Part shown: piece by piece, positions 57,344 through 64,000 of the stretch | Layout of the letters: every line of letters begins with the position of its first letter | Position numbering within the stretch: the first letter of the stretch is position 1 | Origin: Ehretia macrophylla | Taxonomy: Eukaryota > Streptophyta > Magnoliopsida > Boraginales > Ehretiaceae | DNA length: 64,000 nt | Direction: 5' to 3' | NCBI GenBank assembly: GCA_037974665.1 | Contig: CM075773.1 | Location: forward strand, 66,632,263 to 66,696,262 | Position numbers and translations under genes: made by a program | Notes under the pieces: model-generated | Told to the model about the DNA's origin: nothing | Databases searched by the model: none | The model's input: the letters and a program-made list of their open reading frames with translations, nothing else

Positions 57344-57862
57344 ATGGCTGGTTGTCCAAATACTCGAGGTAGACCACAGAGGGGTAGTGATGATCAGGGG
57401 AATGAGCCTCAGGGCCGAGATTCGGGGTATGATTATATAGCTATGGCTATGGACTGTATGAGGGAGGTTATAGCCGGTCAGACTCAGACTTTGGCGGGAT
57501 AGGCTACACAGGTGCAGAATGAGTAGGCATAGGTGCATAATGTGCAAGGTAATATTGATCGTGAGTTTAATGCAGGAGGTGGTTACCGTGGGGGCAGTTT
57601 GCTGAAGGAATTCCTGAGGTACATACCACCAAGGTTTCATGGAGAGCCCGACTATAGGAAGGCCGAGGCTTGGGTGACTAAGATAGAAAAGATTTTTGAT
57701 CCACTTGATTATACCGATGATAGGAAGGTTACTTTTGTTGTGTTCCTCCTTGATGACGAGGCCAAGCAATGGTGGCGGACGGTGAGGTAAAGTTAGGAGG
57801 CTCAAGGTACTTCTTATCTTTGGGCTAATGTCCTTTGGGAGTTTCGGGCTAAATAGGTAGAC
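57344..57862 (+). pseudogene. Gypsy gag, C-terminally deleted
   Basis: Starts MAGCPNTRGRPQRG at ATG 57344. The Retrotrans_gag core is visible as FLRYIPPRFHGEPD, WVTKIEKIF and DEAKQWW (57620-57790). Stops at about 57500, 57524 and 57530 in a Gln-rich stretch look like CAG to TAG changes. After WANVLWEFRAK the frame meets a stop and jumps near 57862-57870 into sequence that normally lies just before protease; the zinc knuckle is missing. Confidence 0.85.
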
Positions 57863-59000
57863 CTGCAGGCAGTGCACCCCAACAGCAGCGAGTTCAGGCT
57901 CGGGCCTATGCTGTCGACATGGAAGAGTTGCCAGAGGCAGCAGTAGTAGTAGAAGGTAACTTTCTTATTCTTAATCAACTTGTTAAAGTATTGATTGACT
58001 CTGGTGCTACGCATTCTTTCATTATACCTACTTGTGTGCAATGTGTAAATATGCAACCTGCGAAGTTACCTTATGTGGTTGAGATTAGTACACCTTTGAC
58101 CGATAAATATGTGACTAGCTTGGTGTGTAAGGGCTGTAAGTTACGTGTTAAGGGTTAGGATTTTCTTTCAGATCTTATCTTATTTCCTATCCGAGAGTAT
58201 GATGTTATCTTGGGTATGGATTGGCTTGCCAAGTATGATACTCAGTTAAACTGTAGAACAAAGGTGGTGCAGTTTCGGTTGCCAAAACAGCCAATGGTCA
58301 AGGTAGCGGGAAACCGAGATGTTACGAAGAGTTTCATCATCTCATCAATTAAAGCTATAAAGCTGGTGAGTAAGGGGTGTTCGGGTTATCTAGCTTATCT
58401 GATAAACAAGCCATTTGATAAGCTAAAACTGGAGAAAGTTCTGATAATTCGGGAAAATCCCAATGTATTTCCCGACAAGTTGCCAGGACTGCCGCCAGAG
58501 AAAGATATTGAGTTTGTGATTAATTTACTTCCCGGTACACAACCAATTTCTAAATCAGCGTACTGGATGGCACCAGCTAAGCTTAAAGAGCTGAAAACTC
58601 AATTGCAGGAGTTATTAGAGAAGGGTTTCATTCAGTAGAGTTCATCACCGTGGGGAGCACCCGTTTTGTTTGTAAAGAAGAAGGATGGTACCTTGAGATT
58701 AGGTATTGATTATCAGGGTTTGAATCAGGTAACCATCAATAACAAGATCCTTTGCCTCTAATTGACGAGTTGTTTGATCAACTACAAGGAGTTAAAGTCT
58801 ACTCTAAATTTGACTTGAGGATGTTCCAAAGTCTACTTTCAGAACTCGGTATGGGCATTACGAATTTGTAGTTATGCCCTTTGGACTAACTAAAGCACCG
58901 GCAGCATTCATGGATCTTATGCATCGAGTCATGCAGCCGTACTTGGACTAGTTGTAGTAATCTTCATTGACGATATCTTGGTATATTCTAAGATTGAATC
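57863..59000 (+). pseudogene. Gypsy protease and N-terminal RT, interrupted
   Basis: Protease motif VLIDSGATHSFI (about 57985-58025) and IILGMDWL-type loop (VILGMDWLAKYD near 58205) in a frame with one stop at about 58157. RT starts after ELLEKGFIQ with a stop at 58636, then [16 protein letters not shown] and a frame-shifted middle; the active-site FIDDILVYS begins at 58963 and the element is broken 15 codons after it begins, at 59000. RNase H and integrase are not in the window. Confidence 0.88.
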
Positions 59001-60486
59001 TGTTGGTCCTTAATAACCTAAAAGGGGGGGGTGAATTAGGTTGTTTAGGCAAGATTTAGCAATTTAAAATTTTTAATAGAGAGGCAATGTTAAATAAGGA
59101 TTGATAATAAACAATAAGCTCTTGTAGGCAATTTATCAAACACTTGGTGAGCATATAAATATTTAACACTAAATATGCAATTAGAGTTTCAAGGTAAAAT
59201 CTCAAATAGATATCTTAACAATTACCAAGTAATTAAAATGAGCAATATCCACACGAAAGTAAATAACTTGAAAATAAAGAGAATAGAGTAAGAGAAATCA
59301 AACACGAAGATTTTCAAGTGGTTCGCACTCCCGGGGGCCTAGTCCACCACCTAAGGTCTTCTCTTCCCTTAGGATTTTAATAACACTTCACTATGATGCT
59401 TCTTCAAATGTTGGTGAAGCAAGAACCAACTACAATTACTCTTGAATCCACAAGAGTCACACAAGCTCCTTCAAATGTAGGTGAAGCTTAACCTACTACT
59501 CTCTCTTCCTTTGAGTCCACAAAGGATTACAATACTTCTTCTCATAATGATTCTCTCAATCTATGTGAAAGAAATGTATTACAAAGATTTTGTGATAGAA
59601 TGAATGAAAGTTGTAACTCCTATTTGAGTTTGATATTAAACTTTAGAAAAATGATTTGAATGCTCAAAAGATATGATAATGATAGCTCAAGATTTCTCAA
59701 TAGGAATGATATGAAAGCTCTTTGATAATCTGAAAATTATGGCTTGGAGAGATGATGTTGAGGGAGAGAAGGCATGGCTTAAAAAGAGGGAAAGATTAGA
59801 CAAAAATCGGATTTTAAGCAAGATTACCGGATTTTCCCGTTAAGTCATCCGGGCGCTGAGGCACTTATCCGGGCGCCCGGAAGGAGGATGTATCGCCCGG
59901 AAAAGTCGTTTCTGCCGGGCGTTGCACCTTCTATCCGGGCGACCGAAAAATGCCGGTAATGCCCGGATGCCATAAAAATGCTGGAAAATGTATTTTTAGC
60001 CCAGAGTTATTTGGGCATATTGAAAAGGAATTTTCTTAGCATTTTTTAAACATCCCAAAAAATTTCAAACGGTTGAAAGGAATTTTTATAAAATGATTTT
60101 AAAAACAAGAGTTTGAAAAATATTTTTTTTCATGAAGGATTTTTTCAAATAAGAAAACAATTGTTTTGAGAAATTTTGAGCGATACAAATCATACTTAGG
60201 CAAGCGACAACTTTTAAGGCCGGTACCCCTTATGTCACCTACTTCTCCTTCCTTGTGACTCCCTCTTTATCTGCGAGATAATAACTTGAATTCTTTAGGG
60301 CTTGGATACAATTTGATAGTGCTTGGTCTTTGATCCAAAAAGCTTTCTATTCTTGACTGAAACAACTTGATCCAATGTTGGTGTAGACTTGCTTTGGAAC
60401 GAAGGTCTTACAAAAAAAAATGCTAAAGCACAATTAAGATGTTTTGTTATTATCAAAATAAAGATTATAGACTTTTTAGGCCAACA
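59001..60486 (-). repeat. Sirevirus B 3' LTR (1,486 bp)
   Basis: TGTTGGTCCT at the left, GGCCAACA at the right (terminal inverted TGTTGG/CCAACA). It contains a GC-rich, CpG-rich island (59847-59970) with the palindrome CCGGGCGCCCGG at 59869-59880 in an otherwise AT-rich LTR. The first 400 bp match the LTR fragment at 6848-7249. Confidence 0.92.
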
Positions 60487-60700
60487 ATTTTCCCCTTTTT
60501 GATGATGACAAAACATTGAAGTTAACAATCATAAAATAGTTAAGATTTAAAGAATAAAACTTGAATTGAGGTCTCCCCCTCAATTTGTGCTTGATAAAAT
60601 TTAGTCTTGATCCTGAAAAGCAAAAAACTCCCCCTGAATAAGTGCAATGATAGGCATTTTTACTTTAATACGTTTACTTCAAAATTTTCTCCCCCTATTT
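60487..60700 (-). other. Polypurine tract and additional PPT-like tracts
   Basis: ATTTTCCCCTTTTT directly inside the LTR (60487-60500) is the PPT on the minus strand. Three more pyrimidine runs of the CTCCCCCT type follow at about 60573, 60629 and 60689, the last in a context (TTTTCTCCCCCTATTTGTCA) resembling the first. Multiple PPTs upstream of the 3' LTR are described for Sireviruses. Confidence 0.8.
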
Positions 60701-60986
60701 GTCATCACAAAACAGGATTCTGTAGCAGATTGTAGACGACAACAAGCATAAGGCAAGATGCAACGCATTAATGATAAAAAATATCCAACAATTTGTTAAA
60801 AGATAAAAACAGCTAAGGAGTGTTTAAGAAAAGATTCAACCGAAAGCAAAAAAATAAATTGTTTGAGGAGAGAACACAACTTAAAGCATCCATAGACTAA
60901 GAACCAATGTGGTGATCATATAAAGCCTTTAGCATCTGCTCCATTTTGTCCAACCGAACATCTTGTTCATTCAGGTGTGCATGAAT

Positions 60987-61964
60987 TTAATCAAGGGAGG
61001 AGGAGTGAGTGGAAGATGGTCTAGCCCTTTGTCCTTGAGATGTGCCAATACCACTGCTGCCTTGTCGTTCCAAAGGATCTCTAAAAGTAGTGGGATCGAC
61101 ATCAAGGGATTCAAACACAAGAGGATCATCACTCGTATCATCACCAATATTGAGAACACGAGAGTTAAGAATTTTCAGCTTTTGGCGAGTGAGGCTAGTA
61201 ACATTGAGAAGATAGGATCTATCACTAATGGCCTCAAACTCATGATCTCGTGGAACTTCTAAAGACTCAAACAGGTGAGTTAAGGGAACCCCATAAGCAA
61301 GTTGATTTTGAGCCTCCTTGGTGTGAATGATATGGTTAATGATGATGTGCGGAAGATTGATACGTTTAGCTTCATACATCAGATACATCAACAGTGCAGT
61401 GAATTTTGGAATTGAACCATCCTTAACTTCCCGTGGAATAATGACCTCATGAAGAATATAAAATAGCAGTTTCTTTTCTGGAGTGAGATCCTTAGTCTTA
61501 GGATATCCTAAGGAGCTTGTTCGTGTACCTTCCCACAGAAATTCTATAACACTGGCTTCCAAGTTTTCAAGAACACCTTCTGGCATACCTCTATATGAAT
61601 AAAGTTTGGTGCCTTGATTAGGAATCCCAAAGGCTCTAGCAACAATACTTGCAGTTAATTCTAGTTCCTTAGACTTAACTTGACTATTTAGTTTCATGGT
61701 GGTAAAGTCTAAGTTAACATAGTAGTAGAATTCTCTAATCCATGCAGTATTGCCTTTGTTTTCAAATCTTAACATAGGTAGCCACCCTTGAGCATCTAAA
61801 AGCCGATAAATTCTAGTGTTATTAAGCAAGGTGGGAGGATCTAAAGTCTTACCCCATAGGATGTTTTGTTGTGGAAAAGCATCTGGATTTACAATGATCT
61901 GAGGGCCAGAGGATGAAGATTCTCCTTGCTTGCGTTTCCTGGAGTCAGCCCTTGGTGGTGCCAT
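60987..61964 (-). CDS. Sirevirus B extra ORF, 325 codons, plant-transposon-protein-like
   Basis: Uninterrupted ORF from ATG 61964 (MAPPRADSRKRKQG). Residues 1-45 are a basic, Ser-rich leader with a KRK cluster that could act as a nuclear signal. Residues about 46-240 hold the conserved domain (WLPMLRFENKG, REFYYYVNLDF, ARAFGIPNQGTK, E..LLFYILHEVIIPREVK, YEAKRINLPHIIINHI). The C-terminus (about 270-325) is acidic then Ser/Gln-rich and probably disordered. It resembles Pfam's putative plant transposon protein family (memory). No signal peptide or membrane segment is evident, so an envelope role is unlikely from sequence. Pol of the same copy has a frameshift and stops, while this frame is clean. 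Confidence 0.78.
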   Translation of the reverse strand: MAPPRADSRKRKQGESSSSGPQIIVNPDAFPQQNILWGKTLDPPTLLNNTRIYRLLDAQGWLPMLRFENKGNTAWIREFYYYVNLDFTTMKLNSQVKSKELELTASIVARAFGIPNQGTKLYSYRGMPEGVLENLEASVIEFLWEGTRTSSLGYPKTKDLTPEKKLLFYILHEVIIPREVKDGSIPKFTALLMYLMYEAKRINLPHIIINHIIHTKEAQNQLAYGVPLTHLFESLEVPRDHEFEAISDRSYLLNVTSLTRQKLKILNSRVLNIGDDTSDDPLVFESLDVDPTTFRDPLERQGSSGIGTSQGQRARPSSTHSSSLD

Positions 61965-62543
61965 TTGAATTTGAAGATTGAAGAAGCTTTAGAAGAAAAG
62001 TTTTTAGTTGAGGAATTTCACCGAGCACCTTGTATACAATGGTTTTTTTTTTTTTTAAGGATTGGGTGTTTGAAGATTTTGAAGGCTTTGATGATGAAAA
62101 CACAAGAGATTGATAATTAAAAAGTGTTTTGATGCAAATAATGGTGAGTGATGGTGAGGATATTGGTGATTAAATAGAAGAAATTGAGAGAAGAAAGAGT
62201 TTATAGTTGAGAAGGTGTGAAAAAGTGAGAAGAAATGAAGGAAATTTCGGTTTTTCAAACAGCTCGATCCGGGCGATAGGCCCTTTTTCCGGGCGCCCGG
62301 ATGAGGATAGTAACGCCCGGCAGAGAGTGATGTTCCGGTCGATACATACTTCTTCCGGGCGCCCGGAAGAAGGCAGTAACGCCCGGATCACTATTTTGCC
62401 GAAAAAAGCAATATTTCGTCAGGTTATGTGATCCAAAGCATTCCTAGTTCCCTTCTAATAGCACAAAATTGATTCTCATGCAAAGGTTTTGTAAAAATAT
62501 CGGCCAATTGATGCAAGGAATCAACAAAAACAAGCTCAATATC
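61965..62543 (-). promoter_or_regulatory. Pol to extra-ORF spacer with tandem GC-rich palindromes, copy B
   Basis: AT-rich spacer with a 135-bp GC-rich island at 62262-62396 made of two related units. Each has CCGGGCGCCCGG (62289-62300 and 62355-62366) followed 11-16 bp later by ACGCCCGG. The same unit is found once in the LTR (59869-59900). The end of RNase H overlaps 62411-62543 in a broken frame. A promoter for the extra ORF is a hypothesis from position. Confidence 0.55.
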
Positions 62544-64000
62544 TCATTTTTGCACGTGATCTCTTAGGAAATGATGACGAATTTCAATATGTTTAGTTCT
62601 AGAATGTTGAATAGGGTTCTTTGATAGACTTATAGCACTTGTATTATCACACCTGATAGGCACATGATCATAGTCGAGACCAAAGTCAAGTAAAGTTTGT
62701 TTCATCCAAAGAATTTGTGCAACACAATTTCCTATAGCTACATACTCTGCTTCTGCTGTTGAAAGGGCTACACTATGTTGTTTCTTACTAGACCATGAGA
62801 CTAAGGCATGTCCTAGAAATTGACAACTGCCGCTAGTGCTTTTTCTATCGATCTTACATCCCGCATAATCAGCATCGGAGTATCCCAAAAGTTCAAAAGA
62901 TGTGCCTTTAGGATAAAAGAGTCCTAGATTGATGGTACTCTTAAGGTATCTAATAATTCTTTTTACAGCATTCAAGTGTGATTCTTTCGGAGAGGATTGA
63001 AACCGAGCACATAAGCATACATAAAACATAATATCAGGTCTTGAGGCAGTTAAATAAAGAAGGCTTCCGATCATACCTCGATATAGTTTTTCATCACAGA
63101 TTTACCGTTTTCATCTTTATCAAGTTTGATTGACGTTCCCATAGGGGTGCTCATTTCTTTTGCAGTTTCAAGCCCGAATCTTTTGATGAGTTCCTTAATG
63201 TACTTGGCTTGATTAATGAAGATCCCTTCTTTTGTTTGTTTGATTTGAAGTCCAAGGAAGAAATTTAATTCTCCCATCATGCTCATTTCAAATTCTTTAT
63301 GCATACATTCAGAAAAGTACTTGCAAAGGGATTCATTAGTAGCACCAAAGATAATGTCATCAACATAAATTTGAACAAGCAAGATGTCTTTAGCTTTTCT
63401 TTTTACAAATAGAGTAGAGTCTAGTTTACCTCTAGAGAAACCGTTGTCAAGTAGATAATTACTTAATCTATCATACCATGCCCTAGGTGCTTGTTTAAGT
63501 CCATAAAGAGCCTTTTGAAGTTTGAATACATGACTTAATGAATTTGTGTTTTCAAAACCGGGTGGTTGTTCAACATAAACTTCTTCTTGAAGATATCCAT
63601 TTAAAAAAGCACTTTTAACATCCATTTGATAGAGTTTGAAGTTCATGAAACATGCATATGCTAGTAACATTCTAATGGATTCAAGTCGAGCTACTGGTGC
63701 AAAGGTTTCTTCATAGTCTATTCCTTCTTCTTGATTATATCCTTGAGCAACTAGTCTAGCCTTATTTCTAGTTACATTACCGGATTCATCTAGTTTGTTT
63801 CGAAAAACCCATTTTGTACCAATAATCGGGTAATTACTAGGTCTTTCAACTAAAGTCCAAACTTGATTTCTTTCAAATTGATTAAGCTCTTATTGCATAG
63901 CAATAATCCAATCATCATCCAATAAGGCTTCTTTGATATTTTTAGGTTCAATTTGAGAGATAAAAGCTACATGTTCACAGAAAGTATTTAGATTGGAACG
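62411..64000 (-). pseudogene. Sirevirus B pol: RT and RNase H
   Basis: Copia RT and RNase H, continuing out of the window. A stop at about 63891 precedes an open stretch to 63071 with [24 protein letters not shown] and [12 protein letters not shown] (about 63350). A one-base loss near 63095, compared with copy A at 3290, shifts the frame; RNase H continues at 63074-62544 with SDADYAGCKIDRKS, a STAEAEY stretch and the CDNTSAISLSKNP block. A stop at about 62546 cuts off the last about 45 codons that copy A retains. The RT active site is intact, but the copy cannot make a full pol. Confidence 0.9.

Larger units (their letters stand above)
54798..59000 (+). mobile_element. Ty3/gypsy (chromovirus, Tekay-like) element, cut at RT
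   Basis: 5' LTR 54798-57097, PBS, gag, protease and RT, then abruptly interrupted by the Sirevirus LTR at 59001. The protease-RT order without integrase between them is gypsy type. The long LTR starting TGTAAGACCC and the tRNA-Met PBS fit Tekay/Del-type chromoviruses (from memory). The remaining RT, RNase H, integrase and 3' LTR should lie beyond the window on the far side of the Sirevirus. Confidence 0.88.
59001..64000 (-). mobile_element. Ty1/copia Sirevirus-like element, copy B (3' LTR to RT; continues beyond window)
   Basis: Inserted in the gypsy RT. Order from the right (minus strand): RT, RNase H, GC-rich spacer, extra ORF, PPT cluster, 3' LTR (59001-60486). Close relative of copy A at 1604-7249. 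The target duplication should be GAATC (58996-59000) and reappear after the 5' LTR outside the window. Confidence 0.92.

Noticed and set aside
60987..61964. Envelope protein in the Sirevirus
   Set aside because: No signal peptide, transmembrane segment or cleavage-site pattern; only the position is env-like.

Overview
The window is a gene-poor, AT-rich stretch of a plant nuclear genome (probably a dicot, species not determinable) made almost entirely of nested reverse-transcribing elements. I see no intact host gene, no rRNA or tRNA gene and no CRISPR array. The plant assignment rests on Ty1/copia elements of Sirevirus and Ale-like type, a chromovirus-like Ty3/gypsy element, several 2-3 kb TG...CA LTRs with 5-bp target duplications, primer-binding sites matching the 3' end of initiator tRNA-Met, and sequence of a plant pararetrovirus (Caulimoviridae-like) integrated in several copies.

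Left half (1-35195): a rearranged mosaic of one caulimovirid-like family. Pieces lie at 1-1603 (+), 7250-8185 (+), 8186-8816 (-), 9995-12494 (-), 12495-17765 continuing at 26207-27707 (+), and 27708-31588 continuing at 34301-35195 (+). The last two are a degenerate tandem pair. The inferred gene order is an upstream ORF of unknown function, then a TAATG stop/start overlap, then a polyprotein (capsid, CCHC knuckle, protease, reverse transcriptase, RNase H, no integrase), then a third ORF of about 425 codons with no recognised family, then a non-coding region with a TATA box and palindrome. The mosaic is broken by a both-ends-truncated Sirevirus (1604-7249, -), an LTR fragment (8817-9994), a non-autonomous large-LTR element (17766-26206) that carries a solo LTR inside it (22827-25564), and a second solo LTR (31589-34300).

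Centre (35196-52524): 2.6 kb of AT-rich DNA without genes, holding a 130-bp exon-like scrap between direct repeats. It is followed by an Ale-like copia element (37842-52524) whose 3' LTR was split by a solo LTR (42614-52316), itself split by a complete non-autonomous large-LTR element (44135-51351). Perfect or one-mismatch 5-bp target duplications date this three-level nest.

Right end (52525-64000): a decayed copia element (-), cut by a chromovirus-like Ty3/gypsy element (54798-59000, +), which is in turn cut inside its reverse transcriptase by a second Sirevirus (59001 to beyond 64000, -). Both Sireviruses carry an extra ORF downstream of pol. In the second copy it is an uninterrupted 325-codon frame, preceded by a GC-rich spacer with 12-bp palindromes that also occur in the LTR.

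No gene network operates here in the host sense. The units of function are mobile: promoter and polyadenylation signals in LTRs or the viral intergenic region, gag/capsid plus pol for replication, and non-autonomous elements that share LTR modules and primer sites with the gypsy element and were probably mobilised by relatives of it.
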